DNA of 64,000 nt from Prado023 sp963706875 (GCA_963706875.1 CAVPNW010000004.1:248001-312000); one strand, 5' to 3'. Shown: positions 1-8,819, counted from the first letter of the stretch. Made by a program: numbers and translations. The notes: generated by a model not told the origin, from the letters alone.

Positions 1-1163
1 AAGGTGGTCGCGACCACGACCGCGATCACCACCACGCTCACCGCCCCGGCTCCGACCGACTGGATGATCGTCATGTCGATGAACAGCAGTCCCGCCACGG
101 CGATCGCCACCGTGACGCCACTGAACAGCACCGTGCGCCCCGCGGTTGCCATCGTGATCGCCATCGCGCGCTCGCGAACCTCGGCCGGGACCTCGCGGTG
201 CGCCCCGGGCTGGCTGAGGTCGTGCAGGTCGTGCATCTGCTCCCGGTAGCGGGAGACCATCAGCAGGGCGTAGTCGATGCACAGGCCCAGCCCGAGGACG
301 GTGACGACGTTGACGACCGTGATGTCCAGGTCGATCACGTAGGTGAACAGCAGCAAGGAGATCAGGCCGCCGGCGATCGAGGCGATCGCGCCGGCCAGTG
401 GGACGCCGGCGGCCGCGAAGCCCCCGAAGATCAGGACCATCACCAGCAGGGTCAGGGGCAGGGACAGACCCTCGCCCTTCTTGAGGTCGGCCTCGACCTG
501 CTTGGTGATCGTCTCCACCAGCTGTTGGATGCTGGTGACCTCGACAGTCGAGCCGGGTACGTCCTGCGGCAGTTGCTCGAGCCGGTCCTCGACCGCCTGC
601 TGGGCCTGCTCCTGCTCAGCCTCGCTCAGCGCGGGGTCGAGGATCACGGTGACAAGGGCGGACTCACCATCGGTGGAGACGGCTGCTGGCCCGATCGTCG
701 TCGGATCGAGGACCTGCTCCACTCCGGGGATCGCCATGAGGTCGGCATTCACGGTCGCGGCCGACGCGAGGAACTCCTCGGACTGCGGGTCGACCCCCTC
801 CCAGAGGGCCTGGATGCTGGACCCTGTCGGGTCGTTCTCGGCGAGCAGCGCCCGGCCGTCAAGGGCCTCGCCGGCCACGGTGGGCTCGCCGAGCTCGAGT
901 CGATCGAACAGCGATTGCCCGCCCACACCCAGGGCCGCCACGAGGTAGGCACCCACGGCGAGCAGGACGCTGATGAGCGCCACGGCCTTCGCGTGCCGGG
1001 CCATCGCGGCGCCGTGGCGGGCCAGGATCCCGTGGGGCATCGGTTCCTCGAGGGTCGCCACGGCAGTTGCGGCAGATCCGGGCGTCCCGGGGGCGTCGTC
1101 GCCGGGTTGGTGGCTCGGGGCGTCGGACGGCTGCAGGGGAGTGGCGTCGCGCTGGTCGGTCAC
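1..1163 (-). CDS. MMPL/RND family transporter, N-terminal part (runs off window)
   Basis: The first 387 residues of an MMPL-type membrane transporter; the C-terminus lies beyond the window. After a polar N-terminal tail there is a first membrane helix at about residues 59-80, a large extracytoplasmic domain, then a cluster of helices containing LGLGLCIDYALLMVSRYRE, the conserved D-Y motif of MMPL/RND helix 4. The start is a GTG at 1163 preceded by GGAG about 9 nt upstream; another GTG lies 15 nt further upstream in frame. The family exports lipids or small hydrophobic compounds using proton motive force; the substrate cannot be inferred here. It runs in the same direction as the PucR regulator upstream, 197 bp away. 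Confidence 0.88.
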   Translation of the reverse strand, partial: MTDQRDATPLQPSDAPSHQPGDDAPGTPGSAATAVATLEEPMPHGILARHGAAMARHAKAVALISVLLAVGAYLVAALGVGGQSLFDRLELGEPTVAGEALDGRALLAENDPTGSSIQALWEGVDPQSEEFLASAATVNADLMAIPGVEQVLDPTTIGPAAVSTDGESALVTVILDPALSEAEQEQAQQAVEDRLEQLPQDVPGSTVEVTSIQQLVETITKQVEADLKKGEGLSLPLTLLVMVLIFGGFAAAGVPLAGAIASIAGGLISLLLFTYVIDLDITVVNVVTVLGLGLCIDYALLMVSRYREQMHDLHDLSQPGAHREVPAEVRERAMAITMATAGRTVLFSGVTVAIAVAGLLFIDMTIIQSVGAGAVSVVVIAVVVATT

Positions 1164-1251
1164 GAGGCCAGTCTCCACCCCGGCCCCGGGGCCGCCCACA
1201 GCCACCCGGTCGCTTCCAGCGTGACCTGCACCACGCCCCAGCCCCACCGCG

Positions 1252-1328
1252 GCTGCGTTGCACCTCGGACGTTTGGGCGTCCCGGATGCAGCGCAACCGG
1301 CACCTGGGCAGCCGAAACGCAACGCAGC
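1252..1328. repeat. Inverted repeat GCTGCGTTGC / GCAACGCAGC
   Basis: Two perfect 10-bp inverted arms at 1252-1261 and 1319-1328 lie in the 197-bp gap between the MMPL gene and the PucR regulator. A related half-site (GCAGCGCAAC) lies between them. They could be operator half-sites or a long-loop hairpin after the regulator gene. This is a sequence observation only. Confidence 0.35.
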
Positions 1329-1360
1329 TCAAGGCGTCGGGGCGGATGGGGCGGGGGCGG

Positions 1361-2722
1361 TCAGGGGGTTTGGTGGGGGTCTGTGGTTGCTGTCGGCAGG
1401 GTGAGGGCCAAGGTGAGCTCCAGAGTGACCCTCGGATCGTCCAGGGAGTCGCCGAACAGCTCGCGGACCTGCCCCATCCGGTAGCGCACGGTCTGGGGGT
1501 GGACGAACAGCGCGGCGGCGGCCTCGTCGCGCCGGCCGCGGTGCAGCAGCCAGGCCCTCAGGGTCTCCGTGAGCCGGGCGGCCACGGCCGGGCGCAGGTC
1601 GGCCAGGGGAGCCAGTGCCCGAACCCGCAGGTCGGCGAGCGCGGCGGGATCCGCGGCGACGAGCAGTTCGGGCAGGACCTCCTCGGTGTCGACGATCCGA
1701 GCAGGTGCCCCGGCCCGCAGCCCGGTGCCGGCGCCCGTCGCGCCCGCCCCGGCACGGGCCCCGGTGCTTGCGCCCCCGCCCGCGCCGCCCGCCCCGGCTG
1801 CCCCAGCCCCGGCGCCCGCCCCGGCGAACCCGACCCCTCCCGGCGGGGACCCCGCCAGCCCGAGGCGCCATGCGCGCAGCGCCCGCTCGTAGGAGCCGGA
1901 GGCATGCAGCCAGGGCCGGATCGGTCCGATGACCGCGCCATCCCCGCCGAGGCCGCGGGCCAGGCCCGCGCGGAACCGGGCGTCCGGGTCGGGCACGAGC
2001 AGCACCGACTCGCCGGACTCCAGGCCGGGGATGTCATCCACCGGCTGCAGCGTGCGGGAGTCGATCCGGGCCAGGACATCGGCCACGCGTGCCTCGGGGA
2101 GCACGACGGCCACCAGGCCGGCTGGCGGTGTCCATCCCGCCCGCTGGGCGGCAGCCACCAGCGAGTCGGGGGGAGCTCCGGCCAACAGCCCATGGCCGAG
2201 GCGCTCGAGGTTGCGCTGGCGGACACGGTCAGCCACCGCCAGCTCCTCGGCGTGGCCTGCGACGCTGGCTGCGGACAGGGCGTCGATGTAGGCGAACACC
2301 AGCTCGGCGAAGCGCACCACCTCGTCGGCCGGTAGGCCGGCGTCGACGGCCGCGCCGGCCAGGCCGCGCCACGACACCCGGGCGCCCACCCGGTACGCCG
2401 CGAGCAGTGCGTCCATCGTCCGGCCGCGCCGGGCCTCGCCCTGCCCGAGGGCGAAGGCTCCCTGCAGCGCCGGGGCCAGGGGGGCGCTCGGGTCCTGGTC
2501 GGCAGCTGCCAGGGAGAGGAATCCGCTAAGGGCCCCCTCGACGGCCTGCGCCAGGATCGCCTGGGCCGCGTCATCGAGAGTCCCTCGGTAGCCGGGGACC
2601 TCGTCGGCCACGGCGTCGATGGTCTGCTGGGCAACCTCGTGAAGGCGCTCCTGCAGGGCCGCGAGCACCGGTCCGTCAAGGCTCGGACGGGGCTGCTCAG
2701 GCAGTGGACCCCACTCGGACAT
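1361..2722 (-). CDS. PucR-family transcriptional regulator
   Basis: A 453-residue regulator with the C-terminal PucR-type helix-turn-helix: the stretch HPQTVRYRMGQVRELFGDSL is the hallmark of this domain. The N-terminal part is an alpha-helical sensor-like region with no recognised ligand motif. An Ala/Gly-rich low-complexity insert of about 45 residues sits between the middle region and the HTH. I chose the ATG at 2722 because GGGAG lies 6 nt upstream; an in-frame ATG at 2749 lies inside a palindrome and has no ribosome site. It is divergent from the reductase/desaturase genes, 92 bp away, so it probably controls them and itself. That regulatory role is inference from position. Confidence 0.85.
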   Translation of the reverse strand: MSEWGPLPEQPRPSLDGPVLAALQERLHEVAQQTIDAVADEVPGYRGTLDDAAQAILAQAVEGALSGFLSLAAADQDPSAPLAPALQGAFALGQGEARRGRTMDALLAAYRVGARVSWRGLAGAAVDAGLPADEVVRFAELVFAYIDALSAASVAGHAEELAVADRVRQRNLERLGHGLLAGAPPDSLVAAAQRAGWTPPAGLVAVVLPEARVADVLARIDSRTLQPVDDIPGLESGESVLLVPDPDARFRAGLARGLGGDGAVIGPIRPWLHASGSYERALRAWRLGLAGSPPGGVGFAGAGAGAGAAGAGGAGGGASTGARAGAGATGAGTGLRAGAPARIVDTEEVLPELLVAADPAALADLRVRALAPLADLRPAVAARLTETLRAWLLHRGRRDEAAAALFVHPQTVRYRMGQVRELFGDSLDDPRVTLELTLALTLPTATTDPHQTP

Positions 2723-2732
2723 CAGGACTCCC

Positions 2733-2749
2733 TTGTTCGTGACGAACAA
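2733..2749. promoter_or_regulatory. Palindromic operator candidate TTGTTCGT-G-ACGAACAA
   Basis: A perfect 8-bp inverted repeat around one central base, in the divergent gap between the PucR regulator and the reductase/desaturase genes. It ends 11 bp upstream of the regulator start, so a bound protein would sit close to the regulator's transcription start. It is probably the site of the adjacent regulator or of a lipid-responsive repressor; the binding protein is not known. Confidence 0.55.
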
Positions 2750-2814
2750 AAGAGTACCCCGATTTCACCGGATACGGCTGCTGTGTTATCCCGCGGGCGG
2801 GGAAGAATGGAACC

Positions 2815-3885
2815 ATGGCCCAGACGTCCACACCTGTTCGAGATGGGTTCCTGCGCGTGCTCGGTGCCGTAACGACCCCGCTGGTCCCAGCCGACTACCT
2901 CGATGTGATCGACCCTCTGCGCAGCGGTGCAGCCCTGCGCGGCCGGATCCAGGCGATCACGGCGGAGACCCCTGATGCCGCCACGGTGCTGATCCGGCCA
3001 GGTCGCGGTTGGCGGGGCCACCTGCCCGGCCAGTACGTCCGGATCGGCATCGATGTCGACGGCGTCCGGCTCTGGCGGGCCTACTCACTCACCTCCGGTC
3101 CCCGGCGCGACGGCCTCATCGCGATCACGGTCAAGGCGATCCCCGGTGGGAAGGTCAGCAACCACATCGTTCGTCGGGCCCGACCAGGAACGGTCATCCA
3201 GCTCGACCAGGCAACCGGCGACTTCCACCTGCCGGCCGACGCCCCGCGGAAGGCGCTGTTCGTGACTGCAGGCAGCGGGATCACGCCGGTGATGGGCATG
3301 CTCCGCCACCGCCTGCCTGAGTTGGGTGACGTGGTCGTTGCGCACAGCGCCCCGACGTCGGCCGACGTGATCTTCGGTGCCGAGCTGCGGGACATGGCCT
3401 CCGCCGGCCGGATCCGGCTCGTCGAACGGCACACGGACACTGACGGCCTGCTCGACCCGGCCGAGCTCGACACGATCGTGCCCGACTGGGCGGCGCGGGA
3501 GACGTGGGCGTGCGGTCCGACGGGCCTGCTCGATGCCCTCGAGGAGAGCTGGAACGGAGCCGGGGCGCCCCACAGGCTGCATACCGAGCGATTCCGCCCC
3601 CACGTCGTCGTGACCGGCGAGGGCGGCGCGGTGTCGTTCGCCAGGTCCGGCGCGGTGGTCGAGGCCGACGGCGCGACCCCCCTGTTGGATGCCGGCGAGG
3701 CTGCCGGGGTGCTGATGCCCTCGGGATGCCGCATGGGCATCTGCATGGGGTGCGTGGTGCCGCTGGAGTCCGGTGCGGTGCGCGACCTGCGCAACGGCGT
3801 GCTCACCACCGCTGTGCCCGGTGACGGCGTGAAGATCCAGACCTGCATCAGTGCGGCCGCCGGGCCGTGCTCCATCGACCTATGA
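2815..3885 (+). CDS. Ferredoxin reductase with C-terminal 2Fe-2S domain (desaturase electron donor)
   Basis: A 356-residue flavin/iron-sulfur oxidoreductase. It has an N-terminal FAD-binding barrel with the RAYSLTS motif, an NAD(P)-binding half with TAGSGITPVMGMLR, and a C-terminal plant-type 2Fe-2S domain whose cysteines are in SGCRMGICMGC plus a final Cys near residue 344. This layout matches Rv3230c, the oxidoreductase that passes electrons to the DesA3 stearoyl-CoA desaturase in Mycobacterium tuberculosis. The gene lies 78 bp before a DesA3-like desaturase on the same strand, so the two should form a NAD(P)H-dependent desaturase system at the membrane. Confidence 0.9.
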   Translation: MAQTSTPVRDGFLRVLGAVTTPLVPADYLDVIDPLRSGAALRGRIQAITAETPDAATVLIRPGRGWRGHLPGQYVRIGIDVDGVRLWRAYSLTSGPRRDGLIAITVKAIPGGKVSNHIVRRARPGTVIQLDQATGDFHLPADAPRKALFVTAGSGITPVMGMLRHRLPELGDVVVAHSAPTSADVIFGAELRDMASAGRIRLVERHTDTDGLLDPAELDTIVPDWAARETWACGPTGLLDALEESWNGAGAPHRLHTERFRPHVVVTGEGGAVSFARSGAVVEADGATPLLDAGEAAGVLMPSGCRMGICMGCVVPLESGAVRDLRNGVLTTAVPGDGVKIQTCISAAAGPCSIDL

Positions 3886-3903
3886 CCCCCAACCACACCA
3901 CCC

Positions 3904-3946
3904 GTGTGAACGGATACGACCATCCGATCGTCGGATTCGTTCACAC
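3904..3946. promoter_or_regulatory. Long inverted repeat between reductase and desaturase genes
   Basis: The arms GTGTGAACGGAT (3904-3915) and ATTCGTTCACAC (3935-3946) match at 11 of 12 positions as an inverted repeat, with a 19-nt centre containing CGATCG. It occupies over half of the 78-bp gap before the desaturase. It could be an operator giving the desaturase its own control, or an mRNA hairpin that adjusts the two proteins' ratio. Confidence 0.45.
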
Positions 3947-3963
3947 CGACGGAAGCTGACAGC

Positions 3964-5175
3964 ATGACAGTCATCCAGAAGCGCACGGACAACCCGGTCG
4001 CGCACCTGACCGACGCGGACATCGAGGCCATCGGTCGCGAGCTCGATGCCCTGCGCGAGGAGGTGTTCGCCACCCTCGGTGAGCAGGACGCGGCCTACAT
4101 CCGCCGGGTCATCAAGGCCCAGCGCGTGCTCGAGATGGGCTCGCGTGGAGTCCTGCTGTTCGCCTGGTTCCCGCCGGCGTGGATCGCCGGGACCGTTGGG
4201 CTGTCGGTGGCCAAGATCCTGGAGAACATGGAGATCGGCCACAACATCCTGCATGGGCAGTGGGACTGGATGCGCGACCCGGCCATCCACTCCACCACCT
4301 GGGAGTGGGACAACGCCGCGCCGGCCGACATGTGGAAGCACTCGCACAACGAGGTCCACCACCGCTATACGAACGTCGTCGGGCGCGACAACGACCTCGG
4401 CTACGGGATCATGCGCGTCGATGAGGACCAGCGCTGGACGAAGTTCACCCTCGGCCAGCCGCTCTACAACTTCGTCAACATGTGCTTCTTCGAGTACGGC
4501 ATCGCGGCCTACGACCTTGAGCTCGGGGCCTACTACAAGGGCAAGAAGAAGGTCGACGAGGACTTCAAGCGCGATGGGCGCAAGGTGCTGGCCAAGATCG
4601 GCCGACAGCTGCGCAAGGACTACCTGATGAACCCCGCTCTGGCCGCGCTGGTCAACCCGTTCTCGGCGATCCCGGCCTTCGCCGCCACGTTCACGGCCAA
4701 CCTTGCCGCGAACCTCGCGCGCAACGTGTGGACGCACTCGGTGATCATGTGCGGGCACTTCCCCGAGGGGGTCGCGACCTTCTCCAAGACCTCGATCGAG
4801 GGTGAGACCCGTGGGGAGTGGTACGTCCGACAGATGGTCGGCTCGGCCAACATCTCCGGCAGCTCGGCGATGCACATGATGACCGGCAACCTGTCGTTCC
4901 AGATCGAGCACCACCTGTTCCCGGACATGCCGAGCCGCAGGTACAAGGAGATCTCCCCGCGGATCCAGGACCTCTTCGAGCGCCACAACCTGCCCTACGT
5001 CACCGGCTCGCTGCCCAAGCAGGTCGCCTCCGCGTGGCACAAGGTGATCCGCCTCGCGCTGCCGAACAACGCATTCGGCCGGTTCAACCGGGCGCCGGCG
5101 TGGGTCAGGGAGACCGCGGTCCCGGCCGAGGTGCCCGCCGAGGCGGAGGCGACCACCCAGCAGGAAGCCGCCTGA
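3964..5175 (+). CDS. Membrane fatty-acid (acyl-CoA) desaturase, DesA3-like
   Basis: A 403-residue integral-membrane di-iron desaturase. The three histidine boxes are all present: HNILHGQWD (HxxxH type), HSHNEVHH (HxxHH) and QIEHHLFPDMP (QxxHH). Hydrophobic helices lie around WFPPAWIAGTVGLSVA and the region near PFSAIPAFAATF. It inserts a double bond, probably Delta-9, into acyl-CoA, using electrons from the reductase just upstream. The C-terminal 25 residues are Ala/Glu-rich and not part of the catalytic fold. The inverted repeat just upstream may regulate it. Confidence 0.92.
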   Translation: MTVIQKRTDNPVAHLTDADIEAIGRELDALREEVFATLGEQDAAYIRRVIKAQRVLEMGSRGVLLFAWFPPAWIAGTVGLSVAKILENMEIGHNILHGQWDWMRDPAIHSTTWEWDNAAPADMWKHSHNEVHHRYTNVVGRDNDLGYGIMRVDEDQRWTKFTLGQPLYNFVNMCFFEYGIAAYDLELGAYYKGKKKVDEDFKRDGRKVLAKIGRQLRKDYLMNPALAALVNPFSAIPAFAATFTANLAANLARNVWTHSVIMCGHFPEGVATFSKTSIEGETRGEWYVRQMVGSANISGSSAMHMMTGNLSFQIEHHLFPDMPSRRYKEISPRIQDLFERHNLPYVTGSLPKQVASAWHKVIRLALPNNAFGRFNRAPAWVRETAVPAEVPAEAEATTQQEAA

Positions 5176-5179
5176 CCGG

Positions 5180-5254
5180 CCGGACCAGCTGCCCCCGGGA
5201 CGCCCCTTCAGACTGGTCCGGATCTCCGACCATTTCCAGTCGCGAATCCGGACC
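5180..5254. promoter_or_regulatory. Mutually exclusive stem-loops after the desaturase
   Basis: Segment 2 (CTGGTCCGGAT, 5213-5223) can pair perfectly over 9 bp either with segment 1 (CCGGACCAG, 5180-5188) or with segment 3 (ATCCGGACC, 5246-5254). It begins 5 nt after the desaturase stop and lies upstream of the ABC exporter genes. It could be a terminator with a long loop or an attenuator-like switch. There is no T-tract. Confidence 0.4.
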
Positions 5255-5372
5255 GATGCGGGATTGGGCCACCGAAGAGCGGACCGATCGGAGGGGGAGC
5301 CGGAGGGGAGCCGGGGGAGCCGATGGGGGGAGCAGGCGGCGTGGGCGAGGCTGGGCGTGACAGGCTTGATGC

Positions 5373-6419
5373 ATGACTTCTGCTCGTGGGCCTGTGGCGT
5401 TCGCGCCCGAGGCCGGGATCGTCGAGGTGGTCGGCCTGTCGAAGCGGTTCGGGCCGGTCCATGCGGTCACTGACCTGAGCTTCACCGTGGAGCCCGGACG
5501 GGTCACGGGATTCCTCGGGCCGAACGGCGCTGGCAAGACCACGACCCTGCGGATGCTCCTGGGCCTGGCCACCCCGGACGCCGGCTCCGCCATGATCGGG
5601 GGACGGGCGTACTCCGCTCGCAGCCAACCGGCCCGGCACGTGGGAGCCGCGCTGGAGGCGTCCTCGTTCCACCCGGGTCGGACCGCCCGTGACCACCTGC
5701 GCGTCTACGCCCCGCAGATCGGCGTGGGGGACGCGCGCTGCGATGAGGTCCTGGGCATCGTCGGCCTCTCCGATGCAGCGGACAGGCGCACGGGTGGGTT
5801 CTCGATGGGCATGCGGCAGCGACTGGCCCTGGCAACGACCCTGCTGGGCGATCCCCAGGTGCTCCTGCTCGACGAGCCCGCGAACGGCTTGGACCCGGAG
5901 GGGATCGCGTGGCTGCGGCAGTTCCTGCGCTACCTGGCCGCGCAGGGCCGCACGGTGCTGGTCTCCAGCCACGTGCTCTCCGAGGTCGAGCAGACGGTCG
6001 ACGATGTCGTGATCATCGCCCGCGGCCGGCTGGTCCACGCCTCGTCGTTGGCCCAGCTGGAGGCCCTGGCCCGGCCCGCGGTCCGGATCAGCTCACCTGA
6101 CGCTGCCGGCCTCGCCGCCCTTGTCGCAGACCAGGGCTGGGGGCCGAGTGCGCAGTTCGATGACCCCACAACGGCAGTCATCTACGACCGGTACTGCCCG
6201 CAGGTCGGGGCCGCCGCCTTCGCACGCGGCCTGCAGCTGCACGAGCTGACCCCGGCCGGCACGAGCCTGGAGTCCCTGTTCCTGCAGCTCACCGCCGACC
6301 CGGTGGACCCGCCACCCGGGCTGCGAGGGGCTGCGGTTCGACCGGCCGGCACACCGCTGGGTTCCGCCGGTACACCGCCGGGTTCCGCTGGTGCAACTGC
6401 CCCGGGGGTGGCCCGATGA
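5373..6419 (+). CDS. ABC exporter ATP-binding protein
   Basis: A 348-residue ABC ATPase of the ABC-2 exporter type. It has Walker A GPNGAGKTT, the signature variant SMGMRQRLALA and Walker B LLLDEPANGLDPEG. The last 40 or so residues are a Pro/Gly/Ala-rich tail with PPGSAG-like repeats, unusual for the family. The stop overlaps the next gene by 4 bp (ATGA), so ATPase and permease are translationally coupled. The substrate is unknown; relatives include antibiotic or lipid exporters and Na+ exporters. Confidence 0.92.
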   Translation: MTSARGPVAFAPEAGIVEVVGLSKRFGPVHAVTDLSFTVEPGRVTGFLGPNGAGKTTTLRMLLGLATPDAGSAMIGGRAYSARSQPARHVGAALEASSFHPGRTARDHLRVYAPQIGVGDARCDEVLGIVGLSDAADRRTGGFSMGMRQRLALATTLLGDPQVLLLDEPANGLDPEGIAWLRQFLRYLAAQGRTVLVSSHVLSEVEQTVDDVVIIARGRLVHASSLAQLEALARPAVRISSPDAAGLAALVADQGWGPSAQFDDPTTAVIYDRYCPQVGAAAFARGLQLHELTPAGTSLESLFLQLTADPVDPPPGLRGAAVRPAGTPLGSAGTPPGSAGATAPGVAR

Positions 6420-7249
6420 TCGCCGCCCTGCGCACCGAGCTCCGAAAGGTCTCGACCACCCGCACGTGGTGGCTGACGGCCCTGGTGATGTTCGGATACA
6501 TGATCGTGATGGGCGTGATCATGGCCTTCTCGCTCGTGCTGGGGATGCGCGAGGCGGAGAAGGCCGGTGCCCCGCCCGCGGGGGGCAGCGGCTTCGGCAA
6601 CGCCGTCCTCGACGAGATGGCGATCGCCACGTCGGTCTACACGCTGGCCGTTGCGCTCGGGTACATCTTCCCAGCGATCCTCGGTGCCTTCAGCGTGACG
6701 GGCGAGTTCCGCCACCGCACCATCACTCCGACCCTCCTTGCGGAGCCGGGTCGGAGCCTGGTCCTGGGCTCGAAGCTGGTCGCGATCCTTCCGTTCGCGC
6801 TGGTGGTCGCGATCGCCGGCGTCGTCGGCACGGTCATCGGCGGAGCGGCGACCCTGGCCATCATGGGCGAGCCGACGCTGCTGGGCGAGCGAACCATCCA
6901 GCGCACGCTCGCCCTGTCCGTCCTTGCCCTGGCACTCTGGGCGCTGGTCGGGGTCGGCTTCGGGTCCGTGCTCACCAACCAGGTGGCGGCGATCGTAGTG
7001 CTGCTGGCGTTCACGCAGTTCGTCGAGCCGCTGCTTCGGCTGCTCCTGGCCCAGTTCGACGCCACCGAGGCGGTCAGCAAGTTCCTTCCCGGCGCCGCGG
7101 GGGAGGCGATCGCCGGGTCCAGCCTCTACGTGAGCTCGGGCCTGGCCGAGCTGCTGCCGTCGTGGCAGGGGGCGCTGACCCTGGCGGGCTACGCGGTCGT
7201 CCTGGTCCTCATCGGGCGGTTCACGACCTTCCGCCGCGACATCGGGTAG
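6416..7249 (+). CDS. ABC-2 type exporter permease
   Basis: A 277-residue membrane protein with about six hydrophobic segments, starting after a short cytoplasmic N-terminus (LRTELRKVSTTRTWW) typical of ABC-2 permeases. The conserved GEFRHRTITPTLL motif of this subfamily follows the second helix. It pairs with the ATPase whose stop it overlaps. Substrate not inferable. Confidence 0.9.
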   Translation: MIAALRTELRKVSTTRTWWLTALVMFGYMIVMGVIMAFSLVLGMREAEKAGAPPAGGSGFGNAVLDEMAIATSVYTLAVALGYIFPAILGAFSVTGEFRHRTITPTLLAEPGRSLVLGSKLVAILPFALVVAIAGVVGTVIGGAATLAIMGEPTLLGERTIQRTLALSVLALALWALVGVGFGSVLTNQVAAIVVLLAFTQFVEPLLRLLLAQFDATEAVSKFLPGAAGEAIAGSSLYVSSGLAELLPSWQGALTLAGYAVVLVLIGRFTTFRRDIG

Positions 7250-7628
7250 GTCGGGAGGGAAACGGCCCTGTCAGGGCTGAGGGGCATCGGGCACGGTGCA
7301 CGGATGATCGGGCTGCCCAACACCCTGCGGGACGGCGAGGTCGTGGTGACCCGCGAGGGGCGATCACGCAGGGCGCCTCCGGGTTCAGCGCCGTAGTGCC
7401 CTCGTCGGCCGGCCCGCGCTGCTGGCGCGTACCCCCGGCGAATCGTGTCGGGTCTCGGGGCGCTACCCGGGATCGTGTCGGTCCGGACCGGCGCGATCCG
7501 CTCGAACCCACGCGATCGCAAAGGTGCTCGGGACCTCCGCCGGTCCGGGTGGGACCACCGGCGCCCGGCCACGCGGAGGCCGGAACCTACGATGGCCTGA
7601 GCACTTCGCGCGTCTAGGAGGCGGCATC
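7250..7628. other. 379-bp gap upstream of the radical SAM gene
   Basis: No convincing gene. It holds a direct repeat ATCGTGTCGG at 7442-7451 and 7472-7481 (30-bp spacing) and a perfect palindrome GGTCCGGACC at 7480-7489 that overlaps the second copy, followed by a possible -10 box TACGAT near 7588. A short hairpin GCCCT-GTC-AGGGC lies just after the permease stop and may help terminate that operon. These are probably promoter elements for the radical SAM/hemY pair. Confidence 0.4.
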
Positions 7629-8819
7629 GTGGCAGCACACCCAGGGCACTCGGAACACCCAGGGCACTCGGCACAGGCCGGCCGCCGCGGGCATCCCGGG
7701 TCCGGCGGGCACCCGGCTGGAATCGGAGCCGTCCGTCCGGAGGGCTGGGTGTATGCGAGCGCCCCGATGATCATCTACTGGGAGCTCACCAATGCCTGCG
7801 GTCTGGCCTGTCGGCACTGCCGGGCCACGGCGATGCCCGACCCGGCGCCCGGCGAGCTGTCCACGGCGGAGGCGATCGCCCTTCTCGACGAGATCACGGG
7901 CTTCGGCTCGCCGCTGCCGCACGTGGTGATGACCGGAGGCGACCCGCTGCGCCGGCCGGACCTGAAGGTGCTGATCCATGAGGCGATCGCCCGGGGAATC
8001 GGGGTATCCCTGGCGCCTGCTGTCACCCCGCTGCTGACCCGTGACCGGCTCGCGGAGCTCAAGGACGACGGTGTCGCGGCGATCTCCCTGAGCCTGGACG
8101 GTTCGACCCCGCAGGCCCATGACGGGCTTCGTGGCGTGCCGGGCACGTTCGACGCCACGCTCGAGGCCATGGACTGGGCGGCCGAGCTCGGGATGCCGGT
8201 CCAGGTCAACACCCTCGTGACCTCGACGACGGCCGCCGACCTCCCGGCGATCCACGACCTTCTCACCGAGCGCACCCTGCTGCGCTGGAGCCTGTTCTTC
8301 CTGATCTCCGTTGGCCGGGGCTCGACCCTGACCGAGCTGTCCCCGGGCGAGGCCGAGCGGCTGATGGGCTGGCTGTGGCAGATCAGTGCCGACGCCCCGT
8401 TCCAGGTCAAGACCACCGAGGCGATGCAGTACCGCAGGGTCGCCGCCAAGGCGCTGGGCCGCGCCGGGCTGTCGGACGCCGAGATCGAGCGGCACCCGAT
8501 CTCCCGGGGCTTCGGCATCCGCGACGGCAACGGGATCGTCTTCGTCGCCCACGACGGCACGGTCACCCCGTCGGGGTTCCTCCCGCTGCCGGTCGGCAAC
8601 GTCCGGGAGACCGGGCTGGTGGAGATCTACCGCGACAGCCCCACGATGCGCGGGCTCCGGGACCCGTCGACATTCAAAGGGCATTGCGGGCAGTGCGAGT
8701 ACCAGATGTGGTGCGGGGGCTCGCGTGCGCGGGCCTACGCGTGGACCGGTGATCCGCTGGAGTCCGACCCGTTGTGTCCGTACGTGCCGCACGCTCACGC
8801 GGGGAAGTCGCTGGGATGA
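7629..8819 (+). CDS. Radical SAM/SPASM protein (TIGR04053-like) paired with heme biosynthesis
   Basis: A 396-residue radical SAM enzyme. CGLACRHC gives the CxxxCxxC 4Fe-4S ligands, MTGGDPL is the GGE-like SAM-contact motif, and the C-terminal SPASM region has further cysteines (HCGQCEYQMWC and a later DPLCPY). The first 35 residues are a His/Gly-rich segment (HPGHSEHPGHSAQ) that looks able to bind metal. I chose GTG 7629 because AGGAGG lies about 8 nt upstream; longer frames lack a ribosome site. The stop overlaps the hemY start (ATGA). Family members of this kind are often found beside hemG/hemY in Actinobacteria; the reaction is not known to me. Confidence 0.85.
   Translation: MAAHPGHSEHPGHSAQAGRRGHPGSGGHPAGIGAVRPEGWVYASAPMIIYWELTNACGLACRHCRATAMPDPAPGELSTAEAIALLDEITGFGSPLPHVVMTGGDPLRRPDLKVLIHEAIARGIGVSLAPAVTPLLTRDRLAELKDDGVAAISLSLDGSTPQAHDGLRGVPGTFDATLEAMDWAAELGMPVQVNTLVTSTTAADLPAIHDLLTERTLLRWSLFFLISVGRGSTLTELSPGEAERLMGWLWQISADAPFQVKTTEAMQYRRVAAKALGRAGLSDAEIERHPISRGFGIRDGNGIVFVAHDGTVTPSGFLPLPVGNVRETGLVEIYRDSPTMRGLRDPSTFKGHCGQCEYQMWCGGSRARAYAWTGDPLESDPLCPYVPHAHAGKSLG

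Noticed and set aside
7304..7396. A short frame (MIGLPNTLRDGEVVVTREG...) like the start of a GNAT acetyltransferase
   Set aside because: It is 30 codons with no ribosome site and no continuation in any frame; too little to call a gene remnant.
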